From positions 635,746,352-635,810,351 of the forward strand of contig CM062816.1 of assembly GCA_031772625.1 (NCBI GenBank): DNA of 64,000 bases, read 5' to 3'. Below the pieces are notes generated by a model, which searched no databases, had not been told where the DNA came from, and was given only the letters and a program-made list of their open reading frames with translations. Positions 31,999 through 43,010 of this stretch are shown here, one piece after another. This DNA comes from Pinus tabuliformis. Lineage: Eukaryota; Streptophyta; Pinopsida; Pinales; Pinaceae. The position numbers and the translations under genes were made by a program. Position 1 is the first letter of the stretch; each line of letters starts with the position of its first letter.

Positions 31999-32320
31999 TG
32001 ATGAGCCTCGATATTGCCACAAGAATGCTGCAACTCCCAAGGCTATTGACTTTAATTATCAACTTGAGTTCGTACATTCTTAAGAGGTATTGCGACTATA
32101 TGTGTAGCATAAAATGTGTCCTTCCTTTGATATTATGATAGAAAATAAATGTTACCTATTCGCAGGAATGAAAGACTAAATTTAAAAATTCTTGTAAAGT
32201 AACATGAAATCCTCTATCTACTTATTAACACAATTTGCTTTCAAAAGAAACCTATTTTAACCCTAATTTTCACATGTGATGGTTTAAATAATCTAAGAAT
32301 GAAATATGATATAGAGAGTA
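31999..32320 (-). repeat. Conserved end of the 5' LTR of element E
   Basis: Homologous to 22814-23150 in the same orientation. The LTR likely extends further right (perhaps past 32650), but the left copy offers no matching sequence there. Confidence 0.6.
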
Positions 32321-33837
32321 ACTCTTTTTGTGTGCATGTGTAAATATAAAAGAACTCATTTTTCTAATATTTTTGGTTTATGAATGGAAATGCTAATCCT
32401 TCCTTGATCTTTGGCGGGGGTGACAGGTGTGGAGGAAGAGGGGTACAAATATTTTGATGGTTTGGAGGTCAGGTAGGGCTATAATCCCAGCATCAACGAC
32501 AATTTTTCTCAATTCAGGCTCAAAGGAGGCCACTACAGGATTTTCTACGAGATGTACTAGTTCTCCTATAGGATCCCCTAGTTCTCCTACACGATCCCCT
32601 GTTTTACAACAGGATGTTACAAATTTACTATACAAAATTATAATTCATTGAATGACCAAGAAAATCAAATACAAATTGGATGGGACAAACCTTTTTATTT
32701 ACTAGGATGTCTTATGTTCCCATTCCAATTGGAATCATTGAAAAAGACCTCCTTTAACCCATTCTAAAAAATAGCAGACAATTACTAGTCGAAAAATAAG
32801 AAATTTAAGAACTAGTGAGCTAATGCCTAACCTAATCAAGTCAAAATGAAATGGGGTATTTTTTTTATTATATAGAATGTTTTTTTGATCTAATAAAAGT
32901 GGAATCAACTTCATTGGAGCTCATTATCATGCTCTAAAAAATAACATAAATTTACTGCTACTTGCCACAGAGGTCCAGAAATCTAGATTTGTGAATAAGA
33001 AGACTAATCCAAGTAGCTCAATGATTATTATGAACTTCCAAATATTTCTCAAGGATTAAATTATGCTTTTTATCCTACAAAAGAGCTTACATCAACCATT
33101 TAACCCAATCGTACAACAAGAAATCATTAATACTAAATGCAGAAATAGAAAGAGATAAAAACAAGAGATGCATGTGAATAGGAAGTGAAAAGAAGGAAAG
33201 AAAATGATACAAAAGGGATATGAGGCTCCTGTGATGGTCAAGCCCATGGAAATTCATAGACCTATGTAGGACAACAAGATTTAGAAGCTTAGAATGACAC
33301 CAATCTTCAATATTTTCATCAATACAACTACATCCCTGCAAGAAAATACAATGGAGCTGCAAAAATACGAGTTCTCTCCACAGGAACACTAATGAAAATC
33401 TCTTCCTAGAGGAAAAGATGACTTGGTCTTATAAAAAATGATTATAAATCATTTACGATGAATGGATGAAGATTTCCCCACCAAAATCACTTGATTAGTA
33501 GATCTGCTTCTCAATACTAGCAATTTGCATTAAATGGCAGGGAGCACATTCCTAGATTTTCTCAATAATTGGAGTTCCACAATATGTGCCATAATTCCAT
33601 AATATCTTGTTGATTTAATATTTAATAGTGATCCTCCTATATTAGGGAGAAAGTCACTAAATTATCTCCTGCTCCAAATCTTCATAATCTGCCAAATATT
33701 CTTATAATATTACACATAAATAAATAATATTAGGAACAAATATGAAATTATTCTTAAACCTTCCTAATGAATATATTAAAGTTAAAAATACATTATCTAA
33801 TGTTGAAAGAGAGGTCTAATGTGATAAAGGATGGTCA
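32321..33837. other. Unassigned: rest of E LTR and B 3' non-coding region
   Basis: No coding recognised. It must contain the outer border of E and the 3' untranslated part of B. 32555-32595 has a short direct repeat (TAGTTCTCCTA...GATCCCCT, twice). Confidence 0.4.
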
Positions 33838-33900
33838 TAGGTCTTAATTTATGTTTCATTTAGAGGCACAGGCCTTAATTTATGTCTAATTTGGAGGCCC
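33838..33900. repeat. 31 bp tandem duplication just before the 3' LTR of B
   Basis: Two adjacent units of the form AGG(T/C)CTTAATTTATGT with endings AGAGGCAC and GGAGGCCC. It occupies the place where a polypurine tract is expected, which is no longer evident. Confidence 0.65.
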
Positions 33901-35995
33901 ATCACATGACTCAATCAATGTCTCGATGAGGGTTACAGGTTTAGGATGTAGTATAACACGGAAGAAAAGTCCATTTTTTTAGTCATGGAAATCACCACAG
34001 CTTGTTCGGACCTCCCCTAATTGCAAAGTGGTCAGAAAAAGCTCTCCGTTGGAATGAAGAGATCCAAAAAAGGGTTTCTAGTTTCAAAGATAGACCAGGT
34101 TGAACTATCCCTTTGAAAAATGATTGAAAGCATGAGAATGGCTAGTTATTAAAAAAAAATTGCAATCAAGCCTTGAGGAATTATCAGATCACACAAAGCC
34201 ACAAAATTTGTCGATTAGCGGGCCCTAGAGACATAAATGTCGGCATCAGCAGACCGCAACATTAACGAATATCACAATTGGAAAAGTCAAAGGGCTCCTT
34301 CCTTAAGACTTATCAACAAATATTAGGGCCTATTGCAATTTGTGAGATTTTCCTCAGGTGTGATAAAAGATCATAGTTTGACTACTAAGAGCCCCACATC
34401 CGGATGATTGGTGATATCACAATCTCGCGTATCGATGTTCCAAAGAGCTCTCTCTTAGGGACTATTGGAGATGTCACGATACGATAGGAGGGCCTAAATG
34501 CAATAGGAGGGAATAGATATGATAAGTTATAAACAATGATATATACAAATATTGGGTCTAGGAAATCGGTAGATAAGGGGATTTATTTGATATAAAGAAA
34601 ATCCCCCCACATGTTTATTTGAAATCTCAAATACTTTACATATGAGCCCTTCGTCTTCGCTTGTGGTCCTATGCGAAAATGCATAAAAATGGCTATAAAA
34701 GGGAGGGCCTAAGAATTAAATAAGAAATAATCATTGATTCGCCTATTTTAGATGAATCAGTCCCACGCTATAATGCGATGATAAAAATCGAGCAGAGCTT
34801 TGAGGGATTCAAAAGGTCAGAAGCTGGGTAGTATAATGGAGGTATGAGGGGCACTCGGAAAAGGAAAAAACCTACAACACACCTCCCTAAGTCGGTGCCA
34901 TATGCATTCAATGTAGAGTTGACAGAATTCGGCCGATGTAGCAAACAACTGCCTTAATAGTACAAAGAAGCATGACAATAGAAGTTACATGACTACACCC
35001 AAGGCCTCCACCGAAGTAGCAAGGGAAACCTGTTCCTTCTCATTGTGATCCTTTACTCTGCTCATTTACTCCAAAATTCCTAGATCGTGTCTAAGATTTC
35101 GAAGAGGCAGGAAAGCTTGAGACGACACCCTTCCTCGGATGATATGGAAATCTGTTTTCACAACAGAAGCCTACTATGCATGAATTCTCTTGTAATAATC
35201 ATTAATGTCTAGGTCATCCCCTTATTATAAATAGGGTGTGTTGATATTGTAAAAGGTTTCAAAAATCCAAAGAGAAAAGGGGCCAATTCTACCACTCTTG
35301 TGACAGATTATAGATCTTCAGAGTACCATAGATTGGTGGTGATTTCTCCTTTTGGAATTTTTAGCTTGTTTTTCCTGTAAAACTACTTATCTGTTTATTT
35401 CTCAGTCCTCCTATCCATTTATCATTATACTTTGTAATGTCTTTAAATTCTCGTGGATATTCATTTGTATTTCCTTAAAAACATGCCTCTATGAGGGTTC
35501 AAAAATACATTTGAATCAATGTATGTTGTGAAGTCATCTTTATTATATTCTCTGTTCAACACTCCATTTTACTCAGAAAGTAGATCAGCTTTATGGTTCC
35601 AGGCTCATGCTATGTTCATGAATTTCTTGGTTTCCTAAGCTACATAATTCTAATTTTCATTCCTCACTTTGTTTGTTGTTATTTACTTCAAAAAAATTTG
35701 ATTAAATTGTGAAGTATTGAGGGCAATGCCTCTACTATCTTGTTTTATTTCTGAAATCTATTTTTGTGTATCAAGCCTCATGTCATTGGCTTACATCTTT
35801 GTGAAGAAGAACCACTCTCTCATTGTCATGTTTGAAACAATGGGTGATGTCTCTTGTTATTCAAAATGTTATTTAGGGCACACTAACCAAGATAACCCTA
35901 GGCATTGATCTTGTCAGCAATCCAAAGCTGTCTCTAGGGAGCTTTCTCTATACTATGCTGCATTTGTGCTACATATATAGGTTTCAGCCACAATA
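33901..35995 (+). repeat. 3' LTR of element B
   Basis: Homologous to 9198-11277. The first few bases no longer match (CCATCACATGACTC against TGTTGTATTCATGGCTC), so the exact start is uncertain by about 10 bp. Ends CCACAATA directly before the GGGTG duplication. TATA box at 35226-35233. Confidence 0.88.
35226..35233 (+). promoter_or_regulatory. Probable TATA box in 3' LTR of B
   Basis: TATAAATA in the same context as in the 5' LTR. Confidence 0.55.
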
Positions 35996-36000
35996 GGGTG
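35996..36000. repeat. Right target-site duplication of element B
   Basis: GGGTG, matching 9193-9197. Confidence 0.88.
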
Positions 36001-36716
36001 CACCAATTTTGTTTGTGGAGAAAACGGATGGTACTCTTAGATTGTGCATTGAATACCGGCAGTTGAAAAAAGAGACCATCAAGAACAGGTATCTATTACC
36101 GAGTTTTGATGACTTGCTCGATCAACTGAAAGGAACATCAATGTTCTCAAAGATTGATCTGAGATATGTATATCATCAGGTATGCATCAAAGAGGAGGAA
36201 ATTTACAAGACAATGTTTTGGGCTAGGTATGGCCATTATGAGTTGTCTGTAGTTCCATTTAGTTTGACTAATGCTCTAACTACATTTATGTTCTTGGTGA
36301 ATAGTGTAATAGGTACGTATTTGGATAAGTTTGTTATTGTTTTCATTAATGACGTATTGGTATCTTCTAAAAATGTGGAAGATAATGCTGATCGTTCAAC
36401 AGCATCATTGAGGTCGTTGACAGAGCATATGTTGTATGCTAAACTCAAAAACTATAGTTTCTTGCAAACTGAGCTACACTGCTTAGGACATGCTGCCTCC
36501 AAGGAGGGCATTGTAGTAGATCCAGAAAAGATAAGAGCTATGATGGAGTGGGTAGCTATCAGGAATGTAGATGACGTGAGATATTTCAAGGGGTTGGAAG
36601 GGTATTATAGGAGGTTCATGAGTAACATCTCACATATTTCTTATCGTATCACATCATTGCAAAGGAAAGGTAAGAAGTTTGAATGGAAAAAGGAGTGTGA
36701 GGCTACTTTTGGGTAG
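36001..36716 (+). pseudogene. Reverse transcriptase, continuation of element A
   Basis: Picks up element A exactly where it stopped at 9197: APILFVEKTDGTLRLCIEYRQL, MFSKIDLRYVYHQVCI (first catalytic Asp), LSVVPFSLTNALTTF. The catalytic box reads VIVFINDVLVSS, where the expected Asp-Asp pair is Asn-Asp, so this RT is dead. LHCLGHAASKEGIVVDPEKIRAM and VRYFKGLEGYYRRF complete the domain. 236 codons are open from 36009. The chromovirus-like order matches H and F. Confidence 0.9.
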
Positions 36717-37140
36717 CTTACGTGATTGTTGACACATGCACCAACGTTAAAGATTACAGATCAGGAAAAATAGTTTGTGGTATGCAAAGATGCTTGCAAG
36801 AAAGGACTTGGTGGAGTCCTTATCTAGAATGGATAGGTGTTATGCTGTGAGTCACGAAAACTAAATGAGCACGAGTAGAACTACCCCACACATGATCTTC
36901 AGTTGGAATTGATCATACACATATTGAATATGTGGAGGCACTATCTTCTAGGAAATAGGTTTGTGTTAATGAGTGATCACAATGGTTTGCACTATCTATT
37001 TGACAAACCAAATCTGATGGGTAGGTAGGATTAGTGGTTGGTTGCGATTAATGATTTCGATTTTGAGATCATATATATCAAAGGTAAATGTATTAGGGTG
37101 GCAGATTCTCTAAGCAAGTAGATACAGGTAAATCACTTCG
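36717..37140 (+). pseudogene. RNase H of element A
   Basis: After a stop at 36714, THAPTLKITDQEK, VVCKDACKKGLGGVLI (Asp kept), LNMWRHYLLGNRFVLMSDHNGLHYLF and KGKCIRVADSLSK can be read with stops in between. All family landmarks are in order. Confidence 0.8.
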
Positions 37141-37244
37141 CATCTATGAGCTCCTATGGTCACACATACAAGATAGGATCTTATAAGCAGGCCAACAAGA
37201 TGTATGATATATGGATATTATGCACAGGTTGAACCAGAGTACTA

Positions 37245-37331
37245 GTATATGTACAAGTGGTAGTACATGTATAGGTACATATGTAGGTATAGGTACAGGT
37301 ACAAATATAGGTAACGGTATAGGTATAGGTG
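37245..37331. repeat. (GGTATA/GGTACA)n hexanucleotide array
   Basis: About 14 imperfect copies of TAGGTA/CAGGTA hexamers, located within element A between RNase H and integrase, interrupting the coding sequence. Confidence 0.85.
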
Positions 37332-37339
37332 CACGTAAA

Positions 37340-38075
37340 AAACATCTAGACTATTTCCTTATAGTAGATGGATTGGTTAGATTCGGGGACCAGATATATG
37401 TGCCACACAGAAGTGACCTCAAGACAGCGGTCCTAAGTGATTTTCATCCAAAACCATATTCAGGTCACCTAGGTTATCAAAAGAGACTAATAGTAGTGAA
37501 GAGATTTTGTTACTGGTAGAATAGTAAGAAGGATGTAGAAAAGTTTGTCGGTAGGTGTTTTGATTGTCAGCATGTGAAAACAGAGTTAAGCATCCAAGTG
37601 GACTACTACAACTAATTGGGATTCCAAAATGGAAAGTGTAGGTGATTTCCATGGACTTCACTACAGGTTTTCCAAGGAAAGTGCGGTAGCATGATCCCAT
37701 CATGGTCATTGTGGATAGGTTGACAAAGGTTTCAAATTTCATTCCAATGAAGTATACATTATTAGCTAGCAATGTAACACAAGTATTTATTAGAGATGTC
37801 ATCAGATTTCATGGTGTTCCAAAGAAGATTGTGTCAAAACGCGATGTAAAGTTCACTTCCAAGTTTTGGAAGGAGCTATTTATAGGTTTGAGCATAGAGT
37901 TGGCCTTCAATACAGCTTATCATATGCAGATAGATGGAAAGACAAAGAGGGTCAACAAGATATTGGACGACATGTTGAGGATATATGCTATGCATCAACG
38001 ATGAATGTGGGAAGAGTACCTTCAAAAGTTAAAGTTTGCTTACAACAATGGGTATCAGGTCTTAGGTTCCTATGA
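37340..38075 (+). pseudogene. Integrase of element A, truncated
   Basis: Zinc finger HPKPYSGHLGYQKRL...CFDCQH is complete (37447-37573). Core: MDFTTGFPRKV with the first Asp, VSKRDVKFTSKFWKEL with the second, and QIDGKTKRVNKILDDML in which the catalytic Glu is Lys. The sequence continues LKFAYNNGYQ and is lost after about 38060, well before the C-terminal and chromodomain region seen in F, so the 3' end of A and its 3' LTR are missing. Confidence 0.85.
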
Positions 38076-38078
38076 TTC

Positions 38079-39390
38079 ATAGCATCAAATGATGATTGAA
38101 TGTTTTCTTTGAGTATATCAAATTGTAAATAATATTGTATATTGCAAATGATTCCCACAATATATATATAAACAAAATTAAAAAATCAAAAGAGGGTATA
38201 TATATAAAAATGGAATAGAAAAGGAAAAAATTGATGAAAAGAACCCCATAAAAAAATAGAACTGAAAGTGATGCAAATTCAAATGCCACTACTAAATAAA
38301 TGCTTTGATTTTCTATAATAAATTGATTGTTGTGTGGATATTGTTTAAAATTCCACAACCCTGAGTTATAATCTTGGTCATATAGTGTAATCATTATCAA
38401 ACAAGTTTCAATTTCTGCTAATTAAGTTAGAGAATAAATTAGTCAAACTGTTTAATCTCGACTAAAAATAATAAGGTAGATTAGGTGAATAAATTGATCC
38501 AACAGTTTAATATGGATTAATCAATTACTAGGGTTGGGTTACAGTTAGATTAAATGAGTTTCCATTTTTAAAAGGAATAAAATAAAACAAGGGTTGGCCC
38601 CTCTAAATTCACCCTTGGTTAGTCAAAATTACCCTAGTCTACAGGAAAATAGAGCTCAAAGAGGTGGAAGTTAAACCAAATTTAATTTTTTCAGGTCATC
38701 CTATACTTGGCCCAAAATATAATTTTATCTAATGTTTGGAGTTTATATTATAAATTCACAAACTACAAAATAAAATTGTCATATTTGCTTAAACATCACA
38801 CTCCATCGTACTATGGATTGTCATCAGCGACTAGATCAATGGTTCCCAAGGCCTTTCACCCCCCCCCCCCCAACCACGTCTACATTTACCAGTGGACGGC
38901 GGCTCTGAATAAGAGGATTCCCTATCCACCCCCACTCCTCCGTGTCACTCCCTCATTATTTCGTACTCCTCTCACCATACCAAATACCGGTAACACCCCC
39001 CCAAAAAAACTACCTCACCACCATTCCTTCTCGCCAATGTTCTCTGCACATATTCTACCAATCCCTCCATGACACTTGTCCCCCTATCCCCTAACTGTTA
39101 AGAATTTATTTCCCCACTTAAATTACCATTAATCTCTCTAATGTCACCGCGCTCGCAATAGACACATTCTCAACCATAAAAACACTAGAGTGTCCTGCAT
39201 TTTTTCCTTTCACTGTCTTTGAACTCTATAGGTGTTAAACTTCACAGTTTACCCATTTTCCCAAGTGGATACGAGTAGACAATTACATCGCTCAAATTTT
39301 AATCGTCGTAACAAGTAAGCTTTGGTTTTTAGGTTTTTTTCGGTAAATTCCTTAAATCGTCCTATCTATCTTTTCCTCACATTTCTTGCT
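38079..39390. other. Unassigned non-coding sequence
   Basis: AT-rich. Contains a 13-base C run (38859-38871) and, after it, a C-rich 220 bp stretch. An open frame at 38707-39072 crosses the C run and looks accidental. No LTR or gene is recognised. Confidence 0.5.
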
Positions 39391-40775
39391 ATGGATTCCA
39401 AGAGTGAGGCTGCCATGAGTGCTAAAAGCTCCATGATCCCTCCACACATTAACATGGATCACCTTCCCTTGGTCGACCAAGAATACAAGATCTCAAAACC
39501 AAAGTGTGAATTCAATTTTTTCGAGTTGCACAATTGGATGAAGGATATTCATCTTAACCAAAGTGATGAAATGAGCATCTCAGAATCAAATATGCCCCTC
39601 TACTTGTTTCCCCAAACACACTATTTTCCTAAATTCATCCTCAAATGCAAAGTTGACTACATACAAATTCAGAGAGCCATTATAATGCCCACAGGTGATT
39701 TTTTTTGCAATTACCCCTCAGTCCATCCAACAGATGATGCACATTCCTCAAAATAGTACCTCCACCCCTTTTCCAATAGAATCCCTAAATTAATTATACA
39801 AAAAGTTAGATTTTTCTAGAAGGCCTAGAATTTTTTACATTTTCATACCTAAAGATACACAGTTTCCCCAGGAAAAACACTCCCTATCCCTCTTCAACAT
39901 TTCTAGAAGGAGCCAAACAAATCATATCGATGCTTTCATATTTATTAGGTTACTATTTTGATGAATGGGTAGATCAACCCACCTTACGTTTTTTGTCAAT
40001 ATTTTCACTGAAGATAATCCCTGAGTTGTGTTTGATTTCAACAAATTTCTTATTGATAGGATCCATGAACAAAATCCAAACTAAAGGAATGTTCAAATAT
40101 GATTTTCTTTTAATGTACCTATTTTTATTTTTTCAATTAGCCAATTTCTCATTTGCATTGCAGAAACTAAATGAGTAAGGGGAACCACAATCAATTATAT
40201 TTTGGACCTCTATTTTAAGAATAAATTCAGAGGAGTATGATTTCAAGGACTTCATAGATTAGTTTCTACATCCAACGACTTCTTTATTGAACAATCAGAC
40301 ATAACCCATGGTGGGTCAAGAAATCCAGAAGACAAGTGACTCATACTTGTACCAGAATTACATCAAAATTAGAGTATATGGGTGTGAATTGCCACCCTAT
40401 AAGCTACCCAGATACCTTCCCATGAGGATTTTTTCCTTGGAATACTTTATGGAAGTGATTAATTCTAATGAAATCCATTTTGTTCCAGCTAAAAAAAACA
40501 CAATTCAGGATAAAAACAAAGGTGGGGCCTTTTATTTGTAATATCTAGACAACAACGTAGGAAGCAGATGAATTTATAAAATAGATGAAATTTCCCCTAA
40601 TCTTTACCTGGTCATATGACCCACTTCAAAAAATTTCAAAGCTTAGGATGGAGCAAAAGACTACACCATATATCCATACTCAAAGACCGTAAATTGAGAA
40701 ATATATGAACCAACGTTAGTGGGACGAAAATACTTTACAAGATGTAGAGAAGAATCTTGTGTTAAGGGCCACTTC
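39391..40775 (+). pseudogene. Unrecognised decayed protein-coding sequence, about 450 codons
   Basis: Starting at ATG 39391 (MDSKSEAAMS), coding-like peptide can be followed for about 1.4 kb by changing frame. Pieces are KCEFNFFELHNWMKDIH (39508), FLEGAKQIISMLSYLLGYYFDEW (39900-39970), FDFNKFLIDRIHEQ (40028-40070, other frame), FKYDFLLMYLFLFFQLANFSF (about 40099), EEYDFKDFID (40229), LYQNYIKIRVYGCELPPYKL (40339), RIFSLEYFMEVINSNEIHFVPAKK (40422) and TWSYDPL...LRMEQKTTPYIHTQRP (40608-40690). Codon-sized conservation across frames shows a real ancestral protein rich in aromatic and acidic residues. No RT, integrase or transposase motif is visible. I do not recognise the family; it may be a transposon-associated or lineage-specific gene. 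It ends where the truncated LTR of H begins. Confidence 0.6.
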
Positions 40776-40780
40776 ACATA

Positions 40781-42760
40781 CTCCTATTCCTCCTTTCAAA
40801 AATTTTGTATTTTGGATTGTAATTATTCAGCTCTACCCATCTGTTTTTTCATGCAGGGTACTTGAATACCTGCTGGTGTGCACACCCTGAGGAGGATGAA
40901 GTTGGGAAGTCTACAGTTTTATAGAGGTAATAACCAGGGATAGCTACAAGATTGTTCTTAGTTCTATTACACATGTTGTGAGACACTAACAATTATTGCA
41001 TGGTTTCCAGGTGCTAACAGTGTTCTTCAATTCAGAGTTCATCCAACTATGGTAATTTTGAGACCATTTAATGAGTTACATATGTCAATCGTTTAATCAT
41101 GTTTCCGCTATAGGATTAAACTCTGATATTTATGCATTTCTAGGAACGTAAGGTATCGAAAAACACATTCCCGAAAGGTTTCACCATGCAAATCATATCC
41201 CTTAAACCGGTTGTCATGTTCTTGTTACACGTTGGTCTTACCTTTTAACCTTCTGGAGAACCGTCAAACTTGTAATTGCTTTCAGAATTTAAGTAGCTAT
41301 GAAAATGTTTCCCTTGTCACATATTTAAGCTTTTGGTTTCTCTGGTTAGAGGAAAAGCCTCATCCCAAAGCTCATAATGGCATTAGATCTGTAGATTCTA
41401 TTTAAATGAGCAAGGGTTCTTGTATATTTGGTAGTGGAAAAGTTCTAAGAACTGATGTGATACAGACTTGTTGAGGGTTTAATCCTGATTTTTTTATTTT
41501 TATTCTTGCATCCAATTTTTTATATTTATATAAAATTTTATAATCTAAAATATCTTTTGGTTGGTTGACTTCGAGCACCATATCTCGTTATTTTAAGTCG
41601 AAATGCTTAGGGATCTATTGTTATGTAACCTAAGGGTGAATGCATGGATGATTAGCTCATGGTTTTCCTTCGGGAATCGATCCAGAGCCATGAAGAACTC
41701 TTGCAATTTGTACCTACTATTTTTGTAAAGTTAATATTTAAGTTCTAGCCTATTCTATATATGAAATGATTTTTCTTTTGATTGTTACATGTGTGAAGCA
41801 TCACTTCTTTGTTTGTGTTTAACAATAAGAGGCAGTGCTATTTTTATTTGTAGAAAATTTCATGATTTCAGTATGAGCTTTGCTCTGGGTTATTATAATT
41901 CGTCTATTATGCATCTCAAAGGAGTATCATGATTTAGTATAGAAATGTGTTACAAAAGAGACTATCTGCTCTAAAGGGCCATGGAATATTCCTAACTCTT
42001 CTAAGCAACCGATATACTGTTATCGTGAATGGATTTCTTTTATTTTCATAGAAATGTTAAATTTGTAGACATAACATTATTAATATTTAACACTATATAA
42101 TATGGCAGTATTCATCAAGAAATATTTCTAAAGTTTACTATCCATTACTAAATAATAACCCTTTTCATTTAACATTTACTAAGGTAAAGAATTTGTTACT
42201 TCTCTCTTCTTTTCTTTCCTTATAAATATGTAAGTTCTTCCCCTTTCACGAAGGTCTCACCACCCAGCCACGGATTTAGGGATTACATCCAGATTCTCCC
42301 TCCAAGCTCTTCCTTCTCCCGACATTCAAATATTTTGTTGCAGTCAGGTATCTTGTGCATTAGGACCATGGTCTAGCCTCATGTCACATACCATTCTGAC
42401 TCTATTCAATAGTTTTCCCACTTGCTTATTTTTTCTAGCTAAAGGAAAATCCAAGAAGCATGATTCATGCTCCCTTTTACTCTCCTACTTGTCCTATTTT
42501 TCCAACCACTTAGGCTTCTCGCTTTTTTTCCTTTTAGGGAGCAGATGAGAAACTGTTTGTAACTGTCTTAGGTAATAACTATTTATTCCAGTTCTTGACA
42601 AACTATTTTAACTCTTAATTATTCATTAATCAAGTAACAAGGTATGTCCTGGCTTCTCAGCCTTAATTATTTAAGAGTCTATGTCAAACAAAGTAAAATA
42701 TCAAAGTGATAAGTAAAACTTGGTAACAAAGTAAATGTTCGTCTAGTATAGGGTGTTATA
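40781..42760 (-). repeat. 3' LTR of element H, truncated at its distal end
   Basis: Homologous to about 59466-60826 from the shared TCCTCCTTTCAAA onward (for example GGGTACTTGAATACCTGCTGGT, CCTGAGGAGGATGA and TTCATTAATCAAGTAAC blocks). It has extra sequence around 41700-42230 not present in the other copy. Its inner end TATAACACCC (minus) follows the polypurine tract. The first ~530 bp of the other LTR (58928-59460) have no counterpart here. Confidence 0.85.
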
Positions 42761-42774
42761 TCTTCCCCCCTTAT
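42761..42774 (-). promoter_or_regulatory. Polypurine tract of element H
   Basis: Minus strand ATAAGGGGGGAAGA directly before the LTR start. Confidence 0.85.
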
Positions 42775-42833
42775 GAGGAACATCGTCCCTAGTGTTAGTT
42801 TTTATTAGTAAAATACTGTTGGATAAGTTTTTT

Positions 42834-43010
42834 TCATAGTTTATTATTCTTTCCAGGTAACCTCTTCGAGGCCAAAGTGCTTCCAGTGCACTTTAACCTG
42901 GGTGATGGCTCGTTTCTACAACACGGTTTCTCTTCGATTGAGAATATGAAGAGGCTTTGCCAGAAACTCTCCTTCCAACTCGATGTGCGCAAATTACAAT
43001 CTATTTTTAG
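42834..43010 (-). pseudogene. Chromodomain of element H
   Basis: Minus-strand translation gives ELEGEFLAKPLHILNRRETVL, a stop, KRAITQVKVHWKHFGLEEVTWKE and two stops. The spacing of the ILNRRE block, the hydrophobic-x-W core and the EEVTWKE end is the chromovirus chromodomain pattern, placed correctly at the end of pol just before the polypurine tract. Confidence 0.85.

Larger units (their letters stand above)
22814..32320 (-). mobile_element. Element E: gag-only LTR retrotransposon carrying nested chromovirus F
   Basis: A direct repeat bounds it: TGATGATCCTCGATATTGCAAC at 22814 and TGATGAGCCTCGATATTGCC at 31999, with homology for about 320 bp each. On the minus strand a tRNA-Asp-type primer site (31976-31993) lies immediately inside the right copy and gag follows at 31735-30450, so the right copy is the 5' LTR and the left the 3' LTR. 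The distal LTR borders are not clear: after about 23150 and 32310 the copies diverge, so the limits given are the supported minimum. No protease, RT or integrase can be found on either side of F, so E looks non-autonomous. Confidence 0.65.
9198..35995 (+). mobile_element. Element B: Tat/Athila-type Ty3/gypsy LTR retrotransposon with nested insertions
   Basis: A 26.8 kb unit with LTRs of about 2.1 kb (9198-11277 and about 33901-35995) in the same orientation. It has a primer-binding site matching the tRNA-Asp type used by Athila/Tat elements, internal gag, protease, RT, RNase H and integrase on the plus strand, and a long non-coding 3' region. The 5 bp repeat GGGTG at 9193-9197 and 35996-36000 is the target duplication; removing B with one copy makes the RT frame of element A continuous. 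Inserted into B are C (copia, 12201), D (inverted repeat, 19054) and E (22814, itself carrying F). All coding parts are broken, so B is dead. Its net length without the insertions cannot be fixed because the right end of E is unclear. Confidence 0.9.

Noticed and set aside
37245-37331. CRISPR-like or satellite array
   Set aside because: Simple hexanucleotide repeat without spacers; the organism is eukaryotic.
38707-39072. 121-codon open frame across a poly-C run
   Set aside because: Compositional artefact of C-rich low-complexity DNA.
40537-40545. TGTAATATC as left LTR start of element H
   Set aside because: It resembles the H LTR start at 58928, but the unknown coding sequence reads straight through it to about 40775 and LTR homology begins only at about 40781.
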